Positions 11,901 through 22,300 of a DNA stretch of 64,000 nt are shown one piece after another. Under the pieces are notes generated by a model. That model saw only the letters and a program-made list of their open reading frames with translations. It did no database searches and was not told the DNA's origin. The translations under genes were made by a program, and so were the position numbers. Position 1 is the stretch's first letter. The number at the start of each line of letters is the position of its first letter. The stretch is from Norana najaformis (Eukaryota > Annelida > Clitellata > Crassiclitellata > Hormogastridae). The stretch covers positions 10,361,306 to 10,425,305 of the forward strand of contig OZ029921.1 of the NCBI GenBank assembly GCA_964023275.1, given 5' to 3'.

Positions 11901-12129
11901 TGCTAGTTATTGCAATAATGTTAAGAAAATATCTGTAGTAATATCAGCCTGACAACTGATCCTTCAGGTATCAAAAATGAAAATAATTGTACTTCTTTAG
12001 ATATATTCCTGTAGGCTTGAATAAAGAAAAACTAGAATATAATTTTGCAGATAAATTCTTTGTTTACTTGACACTATTGTTTTGGTGAATTGAAAAGAAA
12101 TGGGACTGTGATAACTTTTCTGTTTTGTT

Positions 12130-12300
12130 ATTGTTTTGTCTTTTATTGGTGACAGCACTGGCCAACACATAATTTGTTGCCTCAAATGTTAGAACTATTT
12201 CTGGGTTTATTTGACCTGCTGATTCCAGAAAAGGCACCAGTTTTCTCCCAGCGGGTCTAGTTTTCGAGATATAGAACATTATGCCATATACCAGTCCTTG
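12130..12300 (-). repeat. Left inverted repeat flanking the unknown gene
   Basis: The reverse complement reads outward as 'ggactgg', 'atatctcgaaaactagaccc', 'ttctggaatcagc', 'gaggcaacaa', 'gttggccagtgctgtc'. The same blocks in the same order occur in direct orientation at 14619-14815. Identity is imperfect, with indels. Confidence 0.7.
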
Positions 12301-12455
12301 CCTCTGCTCGCCCATAAAACATAAGGCTATAGCTATAATTATGTAGTGCTCAATTTATTGTGTGATACACTAAATAAACATAATAATACAAATACTTAAA
12401 AGAAAATGGTAGTACCTGAAACTGTACTTATATGATACCAAACAGAACAAGTTTA

Positions 12456-14174
12456 TTATAAAAATTTCAAGTCATTCGACACCGAAGAAGCTCCTTTTGT
12501 ACGATTTCCGAGTGTGGCATCTGCGGAACAATCGCGCATAATATTCCAGCAATAGTCTGCCATCATGTGTGCATCCCATCTTCCTTGATATCGATTTTCC
12601 ATTGTTTTGATGTCTTGGTGAAATCTTTCACCTTGCTCTTCGCTGAAGTCACCAAGATTCTCAGGAAAGCGATCTAAGTGACTGTGGAGATAATGGACTT
12701 TAATGCTCATGTTGCAGCCAAGCTTGTTGAAATGAAGAAGCATATCCTCTACTAGCTGTGCATAATTGTCTGCCTTCTTGTTGCCAAGAAAATTTTTAGT
12801 TACAAGAACAAAGGAAGACCAGGCACAAGATTCGATTTCATTCATTGATGGTATGAAAAGTGGGTCATTCATAAGTTGCCTGATCTGTGGACCATCGAAG
12901 ATTCCAGCCTTCAATTTTTCCATTGTAATTCCTGGTAACTTGTGTACTATGTATTCGAAGCATGAACCTTCTTTATTCAAAGCCCTGACAAATTGTTTCA
13001 TCAGGCCCAGCTTTATATGTAGTGGTGGCAGTATGATCCTATCTCGTGCCACCAAAGATTCCTTGATTACATTTTGAGCTCCAACCACCATGTCTTTCCT
13101 CGAAGGCCAATATTTTCTTGTCCAATGTTCATGTTTGGCTCTACTGTCCCAAAGACACAAAAAGCAGGGTTACTTTGTGTAGCCACTTTGTTGACCAAGG
13201 AGGAAATTTACCATCTTCAAGTCTACACAAATTACCCATTGATGTTCTTTGTATTTTATCTTTTCCAGTACTAAAGAGATGGCATTGTACTCTTCTTTCA
13301 TCCTGGTGGAGTGGCCGATTGGAATAGAACCAAATTTGTTGCCGTTATTTAAAAGCACACATTTCAGACTACGTTTTGAACTGTCGATAAAAAGACGCCA
13401 CTCATCTGGGCTGTAATCCGACAGACCAATTTTCTTCAATAAGTTGCTGATGTCATTACAGAATACTAGGTTGTTGTCTTCGGTAAAGAATGGCAGCAAA
13501 TCCTTTTCTCTGTTTCTATAAATTGTAATTTTCGTTCCAGGCTGAAGTGCATTCTTTTCCTTTAGTCTGGACGCAAGCAATTCAGAGGACTCTTTGGAAA
13601 GATTTAAGTCCCTGATCAGATCGCTCAACTCTTTTTGGTCAAAACGTTCACTGTGTGAAGTTGATTGGAAATCACTGTCACTGCCCCCACTTTCTTCACT
13701 TTCGTCATCTTGTCCGATATTGGACATGCAAGTCTCATCGTCTGAGAGCTGAGGTAGTTCGCGAAAAGGTGGAACTGGTACAATATCCGAATGCGGAACA
13801 GGTCTCCTGGCTGAAGGTATATCAGGGTAAGACAACTTGTGACGATTATTTCGATTGATGCCTATGATATTAACCATACAAAAGTAACAGTCGTCGAAGT
13901 GGTTTATCTGTTCCCTCCAAACCATCGGTACACCAAATTTCAGGCAGCTTCTCTTTCCAATTGTCCAGTGGCGCAATTGTTCAATACAAGTTTTGCATAC
14001 TGTATGAGGAGCCCATTGCTTATCTTGATCTCCAAGTTTGACACCAAAATAACCTACATATGCTCTTTTTACAAACTCAGAAATCGGTTTCCTGTTTGCT
14101 TTTAGTGTGTATTCCCCACAAATGTAGCAGAATATGTCTGGATGGTTAATGCAGCTCCGTCTGGAAGTAGCCAT
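12456..14174 (-). pseudogene. Single-exon gene of a multi-copy invertebrate family of unknown function, one in-frame stop
   Basis: One continuous minus-strand frame of 573 codons starts at 14174 and ends at 12456, interrupted by a single TAA at about 13172-13170. The N-terminal 110 residues contain paired cysteines ('CYICGEYTL', 'CKTCIEQLRHW', 'CYFCMVN'), a likely zinc-binding module. A Ser/Asp/Glu-rich linker follows (residues about 140-180). The C-terminal two thirds carry 'GYTK*PCFLCLWDSRAKHEHW', 'LPPLHIKLGLMKQFVRAL', 'LGCNMSIKVHYLHSHLDRF' and 'SEEQGERFHQDIKTMENRYQ'. I recall close relatives in many copies in arthropod and cnidarian genomes, always without assigned function. The stop replaces the residue between 'GYTK' and 'PCFLC', usually aromatic. 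There is no intron. It lies between inverted repeats (12130-12300 and 14619-14815). It could be a domesticated or mobile-element-encoded gene; I do not assign a catalytic activity. Confidence 0.75.
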
Positions 14175-14618
14175 AACCTTAAGGATGTTCGCATCTGAGG
14201 AATTAAATGACTAACCTAAAAAATAGTAAGAACATGTAGTTATTTAATGCTCACATTCACAGATTGTTCTTGCGACCAACTCTTAATATGCCCTAAGACG
14301 ACTGCGGCTGCTCTAGCTTTCAGGAGGCGGTTTATATAGGCTATAAATGCTGACTTCAGCATAATCTATTTACATAGTTCGAAACCATGAAACGCTGTAT
14401 AAGCACAAATAAATTCTAAATGAGGCCATGAATTTAGTGCTGAGTAAGCTGTAGGCTACGGAATAGTTATTTCGTTGAATCAGCAATATCTCAGCACGCG
14501 GCAAGATATGCTGATTTTACATTATAAGGATGTAGGCATTATATGAATCAGCAAGAATTATAATTAGCCATAAATAAAGCTTATTATGACATTTTAGTTT
14601 TGCCAAAGACATCGTTTA

Positions 14619-14815
14619 AAGAGTGGACTGGGTTTTCTTTACAAAATCGACGATATCTCAGAAACTAGACCTGATGCACTCAATCCAATGACATTTTCTG
14701 AATCAGCGCCCAAAATTACCCCAAGAACAGGTCTAAAACCGAAGGCAACAAGAAAAAAAATTTTTTCTGTTGGCCAGTGCAGTCTTGCTTATTTTGTTTG
14801 GAAAGTTACTGTTTC
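14619..14815 (+). repeat. Right inverted repeat flanking the unknown gene
   Basis: Blocks in order: 'ggactgg', 'atatctcagaaactagacct', 'ttctgaatcagc', 'gaaggcaacaa', 'gttggccagtgcagtc'. They mirror the left copy, so the gene lies inside a roughly 2.7 kb inverted-repeat unit. Confidence 0.7.
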
Positions 14816-15104
14816 GGAAACTCAAAGACATTTTTCTGCTTGTTTCATAACTCCATCCTCTAACTTTAACAGCTTAAACCCACTTTCATTTACACACACC
14901 CTTGTAGGGAGGGGTGGTTATACCCAATATGAACGTCCGGATCAAAATTTGGTATGTGCAGTTATTTCGCTACAGCCTTTGCCTTAAACATTGACTTCAG
15001 TCAGCCAGCAAAGCAGTCATCCATTAAGGACGTCCACAAACCGGGGAGGAATGGGTGACCCAAATGCAGGCATGGAATGTTATACCCAATATGGACTGTG
15101 TTAC

Positions 15105-15435
15105 TTATTTAACAGTTCGCGAATGTAAAAAAAACTCGTTTTTCAACTGCGTTTTTGTGATGGAAATCATTTAATCAAAATATTAGTATCATATGAAAGT
15201 ACTCCAAACCCTTTTTCACAGTGTGCAACACATTACTATTTTACCTATCCTAATTGTGACCACATTTCAATCAGAAATCTGTTTAACAGTTTGCAAATAT
15301 AAAAAACTCGTTTTTCAACTGCGTTTTTGTGATGGAAGGCATCATGGAAGCAAAATGATATTAGTATCATATTAAAGTAATCTTCCAGCCCTTTTAATGG
15401 TGTGCAATACATTACAGTGGTACCTATCCCACATG
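15105..15435. repeat. Diverged tandem duplication of about 170 bp
   Basis: Two copies (about 15105-15250 and 15280-15435) share 'aaaactcgtttttcaactgc', 'gtttttgtgatggaa', 'atattagtatcatat' and 'gtgtgcaa.acattac'. No coding sense. This may be a further part of the element at 12.1-14.8 kb, or independent. Confidence 0.75.
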
Positions 15436-16020
15436 ACCATGTTTCCACTGGAAGACGACCTATCTTTTACTTTGTGCAGTTTTCAAGGTAGTCTAGCACA
15501 TTCAGTTTTTAGTTTAAAAACCTCAGAATGCATCAGGTTATTCACCAAATAACCCATAACAAAGACACAAACTTCTGGAACTTCATGTTTAGCACAAGCC
15601 AACAAATGCTTGTTCAAATATCAATATTTGTAACAGATTGCCATTTACAATCGGGGCTGGACTAATGGGTAATACACCAAATTGCAAAGTTTTTACATGG
15701 TTAGAATGTACTCAACGAGCTGATAATCCTGTTGATTTGACATGGAACGACTCGTACAGATTCATGCGTGTAGATTTTGTCGGCGATTGAAGTTGTGACG
15801 TTATACTTATAACGACTGGATAATAACATTACTACGTTTATTATACTACTAAATGCTACTAGCTGCCAAGTGTACTTTAGTGTTTATCAGAATGTCCACG
15901 TCTAGGGCAGTGTCCGTACCGCGTTGCGCTGTGGTAGGGGCTTGGCCTAGCGGCTGGCCAATCGTGTCCTAACAGAAGTAGGCTACTGCGGTGATTTTAC
16001 TGTTAATTAATTGTTAGTTA
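15436..16020. other. Intergenic stretch before the duplicated leader
   Basis: No gene seen. A GC-richer patch with 'ggctggccaatcg' lies at 15951-15963, a single CCAAT box upstream of the first leader copy. Confidence 0.45.
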
Positions 16021-16880
16021 GAAAATCAAAGAGTATGTGTATTTTTATCAAGTTAACGTTATGCTACAAATCTGGTGAGTTTACGATTCGAGCTCGATCG
16101 ATTCGAAACTTTGAAATTTCGCCGACATTATTGTTATTCTTGTATTTCTTGTTCATGTTTTTGTGCTTCTTGGTCTTTTGCTTCTTGTCATTTTCATGTT
16201 GCTTTTTTGCGAAGATGATTTATTGACTGATGTGTAAACTATCGGAAATTTTTATGACGTCACATCGATGAGTCATTCGAGATGTTGACTTGTTTGCGAT
16301 TGGCTGGTGGGTTCTCGCGCTTTAGGCGCGAAATTTTTGTGACGTAACGTCAAAGCCTTATCTTGTTGATTTAATTGTGATTGGCTGGCGTTTGCGCGCA
16401 TTTTAAACATACGCTGTTCATTGGTTGGCGTTAACGCGCAAATTTTAAATATACCTTGAACGCTTTTTATTGGTTAGCGTTCGCTTGCATTGTTTGGCGT
16501 CATCGGTAACCGTCGATTTGGCGGGAAACAGACTATAAAAACGGACGCTGTTTTGTTGGCAGAGCACTAAAAATCTGGTACAAGTAGTTTGTTGTATTCT
16601 TAGAGGGTAATTTGAATTATAGGCCTACATGTCGTTGATACAGTTGACCTTTTAGAAACTGAGACGATTCCTGTACTGTTATGAAAGAACTGTTCATTTA
16701 TTTATTTAATATACGATCGAAAATCAAACACTGCTTTGTCTTTTCTCGAGGTAACGCCGTTCTACAAATCAGGCGAGTCGATTTGAAGCCCGATTGACTG
16801 ATACTTTGAAAGATCGTCGTCAATTTTGTTCTTGCTCTTGCTATTCTAGTCCTTGTTCTTCTTGTGTTACTTCTTGTTCT
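16021..16880 (+). repeat. Direct repeat of a leader-like segment, two copies 700 bp apart
   Basis: Copy 1 (about 16021-16185) and copy 2 (about 16719-16880) share 'gaaaatcaaa', 'ctacaaatc', 'gagt', 'actttgaaa', and a following 'ttgtt.ttcttg' pyrimidine run. Copy 1 reads 'aaatctg|gtgagt', a strong splice donor; copy 2 reads 'aaatcag|gcgagt', a GC-type donor. This looks like a duplicated first exon plus intron start. Confidence 0.6.
16250..16565 (+). promoter_or_regulatory. Candidate promoter: four ATTGG boxes, E2F-like site and TATA box
   Basis: On the + strand are inverted CCAAT boxes 'ATTGG' at 16299, 16380, 16420 and 16469, a CRE 'TGACGTCA' at 16255-16262, 'TGACGTAACGTCA' at 16340-16352, an E2F-like 'TTTGGCGGGAAA' at 16517-16528 and 'TATAAAA' at 16534-16540. 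This clustering and order (CCAAT boxes, E2F site, TATA) is typical of a strong cell-cycle-linked promoter. Transcription would start near 16565 and run into leader copy 2. I cannot identify the downstream coding gene. Confidence 0.6.
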
Positions 16881-16899
16881 TCTCCCCAACCGCCCCAAA

Positions 16900-17179
16900 A
16901 TGATGTAGGCCTGAGTATACAATTGCGGCTTGCGCTGTCAAGAAAAAAATTTGTAACGAACGCGTAAGTAACTTACATACTGTAAAAAAGTAGATGAGCC
17001 ATTACTTATTTAAATATAAAATGTAGTTCCCACTTGTTAATACTTCTTTGCAAGTAAAAGTATTATAGCCTATTTTTACTTTGTACAATAACGCTTTTGC
17101 TTTTTTACTGTTCTACAGTGTTGTAGAATGTATAGAATATATAGATTGTGCCTTGCAGAGTGGCCTAATTTAATCTAGA
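16900..17179. other. Intergenic, no gene seen
   Basis: AT-rich with no repeats or motifs I recognise. It would be intronic if the promoter at 16.5 kb drives a spliced transcript. Confidence 0.4.
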
Positions 17180-17500
17180 GACTTTTATAGCGCCGTTATC
17201 GTGATACCCATGGCATCAGTCTATGGACTCTTCAGTGAAAATTCGCAGTCAAAATCATAATTCGTTGAAGAAGCCAGGTCAGAGAAACCAGAAGCCAGAT
17301 TACGGTAGATAAGCGAAGTTGGATGAATTGAAGAAGAGATGGATTGACGAAACGAACTGAACTGGGCAGTGAATTCCGAAGCTTTGGACCAGCTACCGAG
17401 ATCCCAATACTGTTCGGGTATAGGGCACAGCAAGAGTCACAGCGTCCATTGATCGAGTGCGATATCTGTTAATGTGAGGGCTGAGCATGGAACGTAGATA
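17180..17500 (-). repeat. L2-like LINE 3' fragment (family B relative)
   Basis: Reverse-strand text contains the frame-shifted relic of the 'PLWN.LP' region ('gctttggaccagctaccgag', 'cagtgaattccgaag' on +) and ends at the 'acttttatagcgccgttatc' 3' terminus. The same arrangement occurs at 52.3-52.7 kb, with which it shares long blocks. Confidence 0.7.
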
Positions 17501-17799
17501 GGTCGGCTGATTTAAATGTAGTACTTTGTGAAGTATAAGAGGTTTCGAGATGAATTCAACTACGAAATGTAGACATTTTCTCGGCCCTTAATTGCCCTCA
17601 CCGTATCAATTTGTGGATGACTGTTACAAATCCAGACTAGGCTAGTTCTAAGGCAGAGGTTTCTGTTGGACCAGAGAGCAAATCTCTAAACAGGATCGGC
17701 AGTCAGGTCATTGTGTCTTGCGCAAAAGAGCAAGGGGAGCACTCGCGTATGCGCAGTTCATAGCATGTTGAAGACATCTACAGTTTTGGCCTAAATGAC

Positions 17800-17950
17800 G
17801 CAAACACACGCACACCTGAGGCGCGCGACTTGTGTCTGAGCAAACTGCCTATCGAATTTGTTTGACTGAGCGCCTGTGAGTAAGCTGGTTACCGCGATTT
17901 AGCTTTCTTTGGGCGCTGTAGAAATCTTGAGTTTACGAATCTTACGATTT
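17800..17950 (+). repeat. Family A LINE 3' tail
   Basis: 'tgactgagcgcctgtgagta', 'agctggttaccgcgatttag', 'gggcgctgtagaaatcttga' match the terminal blocks of the 54-kb element. Confidence 0.7.
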
Positions 17951-18219
17951 GCGAGCATCAATCGGTTACCGATGAACTTACCGTTGTTTGAACTGTATAT
18001 CGTCATTTACCGTCATCAAGCGAGCATAGTAGCTGCGATGTACGGACCGTTTTGGGGCTTTTCACGACCGACAGTAGGGCCTAACAGTTAATATGGTGAA
18101 GGATCTCGCCCGACAAATTCGTTGCAGAATGAGCAGGGACGAGGCCACACGGTCGCTACGGAAAACCGTGCACATTTACATTTACATTTTACATCATTTT
18201 GTAAAATGTGAGCTTTTGT

Positions 18220-18404
18220 CTTAAATTAATAAAGGCTACTTACTTACTTGCTTATAATTAATTGTCAACTGAATAATTACTAGTGCAAGCGTTAGCTGCT
18301 CTTAGTGCTCTTTGCCTTAAATTAATAAAGGCTACTTACTTACTTGCTTATAATTAATTGTCAACTGAATAATTACTAGTGCAAGCGTTAGCTGCTCTTA
18401 GTGC
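18220..18404. repeat. 89-bp direct duplication overlapping the GPCR stop codon
   Basis: 18220-18308 and 18316-18404 appear identical over 89 bp ('cttaaattaataaaggctac' ... 'gctgctcttagtgc'), separated by 7 bp. The right copy includes the last codons and stop of the GPCR (CDS end 18388). Confidence 0.92.
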
Positions 18405-19317
18405 AAATAAAGCACTTTAGAATGCTGTCGAAGCCTACGCGGAAGTTCTTGTTCATGACCCCGTACAGGATCGGATTGACGGCAGACTGTAAGAACATCA
18501 TGCAGACAGCCAGCCGATCGATGGAACGAGGAATGCGGGCCAACTGGAATGTTTCTAGGCCGTTGACGAGGCTGATAGGCGCCCAAGAAATGGCGAAGAT
18601 GACGATAACGACAAGCAGGGTCAGCGAGACCTTGACCTCTTCAGCGATGCGCGTCTTCCGCGATCTTTCCAAGTTCATTCGGACGTCGCCTGAACTGTGA
18701 GCGTTCTTGGCAATCGTGCTTATGTTTCTCTGAGCGCCGTCGTCGACTCGGCCCCGGCCACCGCCGCCAGGGCAGGCAGTTGTCTTGATGGCCGCATTCA
18801 GGGCAGACGTACGCTTCTTCATGCGAGCCATTCGCAGTAAAGTTGATGGACCAGTAACCAGGCGCTGCTCGTATTCGGCCGCCGCTGGTCTGTGAAACAT
18901 GTCGTGCGAAACAGTCGCTTGAAGTGAAGCGACTGATAGATATTGAGCGGCAGCTTCTATGGGACCGTGGGCAGCAGCAGGTGCCTGAGCCAATGCGCGC
19001 ACCACTGATGAATCAAGAGACATACTCCGAATATCTGAAGTCTCCAGCTGGAAACTCTCTTTCAAACCAGACAGAGACTTCGTATCTTTGAAACTCTGAA
19101 TTTCTTCGGGATTTGTCTGGAGCAATGTGTCGAGGGAGAGTCTTCGCGAAATCTTGCGCTGAGTGTGGTCCAGTGAACTTCCGCTTTTATCCGAAACAAT
19201 GCCAGCATCTGAAGGACTGCAGTCGGCATCCTTCGATCTCGCTGGCACCTGATGAGTTGGACCATCCGAAACAGTTCGACTTAAAGCGTCACTGTTTCGG
19301 AAGTTCCGACTGCGCCT
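18388..19317 (-). CDS. GPCR exon 4 (rest of ICL3, TM6, TM7, C-tail)
   Basis: The acceptor is 'tgtttcag|AGGCGC' in phase 0. It encodes 309 residues: the Ser-rich ICL3 with 'KISRRLSLDTLL' (a basophilic kinase-like site), 'SRKTRIAEEVKVSLTLL' at the base of TM6, 'ISWAP', 'NPILYG' and a short tail ending CTKSS. No palmitoylation assignment is certain, but 'KCFIC' lies where helix 8 cysteines are usual. Confidence 0.92.
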   Translation of the reverse strand, partial: RRSRNFRNSDALSRTVSDGPTHQVPARSKDADCSPSDAGIVSDKSGSSLDHTQRKISRRLSLDTLLQTNPEEIQSFKDTKSLSGLKESFQLETSDIRSMSLDSSVVRALAQAPAAAHGPIEAAAQYLSVASLQATVSHDMFHRPAAAEYEQRLVTGPSTLLRMARMKKRTSALNAAIKTTACPGGGGRGRVDDGAQRNISTIAKNAHSSGDVRMNLERSRKTRIAEEVKVSLTLLVVIVIFAISWAPISLVNGLETFQLARIPRSIDRLAVCMMFLQSAVNPILYGVMNKNFRVGFDSILKCFICTKSS

Positions 19318-22300
19318 CTGAAACATTAATCAAAATCAAGTAATCACGTCGCAGGGATGGATTCGACGAAACCTCTAACCCCTACTAGGAGTCAACCCAG
19401 AGACCGAAAGGAGCAGCTGCGAGTTGTTTTCAAATTTGCTGTAGTAAAGCCGGCTGTTTAAATGGAGCTTCTAGTTTTAAATTTTCCAACATCTGCTTAC
19501 GCTTCTGCTTTTATAAGGGAAGTATTATTTTTTACTTAATTTATTTGATCGATATCTTGCGGTTAATGTAAATTTTGCCGAGCACTTGTGTCGTCTTGCA
19601 TCCGATCTCACGCAGTCTGGCTTGTATAGACTACCTTGACACCCAATTCCGCGTAGCGAGTTCCCATTTCTTTAGCATGACTCTAACTTCGTTACAAATC
19701 TAACAATTGACCTGGCACCCTGTAATTTTTGTGAGCTGCGAATCTGCCCTCAAGATGAAAATTCTTGCCTTTACTATCTGTAATTAGGTTCCGTCTTCCT
19801 ATTCGCTGAGTCGAGTCGTCATTACATTGCTATTGTATATTCTTTGTCTAATAAAATAAATTTTGACTGTGCCTATTGTGACGTTTCTGGGGGTTGCCAC
19901 TAAGAACCCCCGAGTGCTTTCCTCACGGCAGCTGGTCCGAACTACACCAGGATGACCTAACCAGCGCCGTTCAGGGGTCGGTCCGCGGCCAAGGCTCCCG
20001 TGGTCTGTCAGGAGGCTGAACACAGAGTCTTCAAGTTTCAATCGTGTATTGTTCGCGACTCAAAACGACAATTATGACAACTGAAGTACAATTACGCCAA
20101 CGACTTAACTTCTATTCCACTAAACTAGGTTAAAAACTCAACTTGGCCGACCAACTGGCTAAAACACGACCGCGGAATCGAACTCGACTACTGCTGACGA
20201 CTCTCCTTGCTGACTGCCAGTCCTCCGTTCTGCTGCTGACTGTACTGACTGTGCTTATATAGGCATCCTTAGAGGCTTAGAGGCAGAGGCTTAGAGCCTA
20301 ATTAGCATAGAGGCTAATTAACATAAAGGCAGAGGCTTAGAGGCTAATTACCATAGAGGCTAATTAACATAAAGGCAGAGGCTTAGAGGCTAATTAGCAT
20401 AGAGGCTAATTAACATAAAGGCTTAGAGGCTAATTTGCATAGAGGCTAATTAACATAAAGGCAGAGGCTTAGAGGCTAATTAGCATAGAGGCTAATTAAC
20501 AGAGGCAGAGGCTTAGAGGCTAATTAGCATAGAGGCTAATTAACATAGAGGCTAATTAACATAGAGGCTAATTAACATAGAGGCAGAGGCTTAGAGGCTA
20601 ATTAACATAGAGGCTAATTAACATAAAGGAAGAGGCTTAGAGGCTAATTAGCATAGAGGCTAATTAACATAAAGGCAGAGGCTTAGAGGCTAATTAGCAT
20701 AGAGGCTAATTAACATAAAGGCAGAGGCTTAGAGGCTAATTAGCATAGAGGTTAATTAGAATAAAGGCAGAGGCAGAGGCAGATTCTCCACACTATTGTT
20801 CACCCAGTATACCGGACAACAACATGTATCTTCCAGTCAACATATCATGCCACACCGGAGATGATATCAACCATCCTATTTCAAAATCTCTCTCTCTCGC
20901 TTACGTTTTGCCTCAGTCAGCCGGCTACGTGCAAAATACAACATGTCTGTTTTTGGCTGATTCCGGTCAAGACTCACATTGTACAACGTCCCCACCTCGT
21001 GTTAGATGAAACGTTCATATTTTCAGTTGCTTGCCTCCAACTTACAAACATTTCGTTAACTTGCTGAAGCGTGGTGACCTTAGGAAAACGTTTGTAAACT
21101 AACCCGTTGCTAACATTTCCGCATCGTTCGCCATGTAACGAAAGCCATTATTCAAAGCGCCCAACTAAAAGCGAAACGTTTACATGCCGTGTGGGTTGCA
21201 GATGGCGGCTGAGATCGAGACGTGTAAATGGCAGAGATGTTGAGCGGCCCGCGTGCTGTATTTAGGGAACTGAGGAGAATCTCGAGGGGGCAAAGGTCAC
21301 GTCAAGTCTCACGAGTTTCGCACACAGATTTGGCCAATGAAAAAGCAATACAACCACCCTCATTCTTCCCACCGGCTTGTCTACTTATCTGAACTCCGTT
21401 GCGTACAGCGAGCCCTTCTTTTTAGCAAAATTCTAAATTAGGTCCACAACTAACAGAGGCCTCGCACCTTTCAATTTTATCGAACTTATGAGTCGGTCCA
21501 TGATTCTTGACTTGTCTTCCTTAGGCCATAGACTTCATCTTTTACACTCGCTGTATGTTTCACATCTTTAGCATTGACCATTTTGAGCTTTTCAGTCAAG
21601 CCATCTGTTTCTCTGCTAGTAGTCGCCCCACAGATTAAAAATTACCACGAAGCTATTAAACATCATTTGCTGCGATTCTCTTTGTTACAGTTCCTCTTTA
21701 CTGTTCACTTTCACGCACACACGTCCAAAGTCTACGCAGCCATCGCCTCATGTCGTTGTTAGAAATAACGTCTCTATTTTATTTCATCATGTTTCTGAAG
21801 CCCATTCCTTTAACCTTTTATAACTAGCCATGACTCATATAGGCTACCGGCAAGCTTCTTTCTGTCTCGGTCTGTTCGCTCACCTTGCTCCCATTTCTCC
21901 AATTCTACACCTGGGTCGAAAGCACATAGCAATTACTTATTGCTAGTTCATCTTTTATTGCTTTTTCTGGTGACATTGAGCTAAACCCTGTTATAACAAC
22001 CTAGGAGAAGAGACCAACTGATAAGGTAGCTGGATTTAGCAGCTGAGACAAATATACAGGCATTACGACTCGCGTCTAACTTTGATGGGATGAGAAGGTA
22101 AATGGGAGAGTCGCCGACACCTCTCAAGCCGGCTGCGCAGCCTCCTAGCAGCGGCAATGTACGAGCTGTACCAGAGCTCGGAAGGGCGTGCTGCAACCAT
22201 CTTGGACTAAGAAGGAGTGAGCTTATCTAGGATTTCAGATAAGTCGAACTTAGCTGGACAGCAAGTTCAGTAGACGTCTGTGCTAGCAAAGCAACATAGG

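Noticed and set aside
20263..20790. CRISPR-like or satellite centromere array
   Set aside because: It is a short array confined to an LTR upstream of its TATA box.
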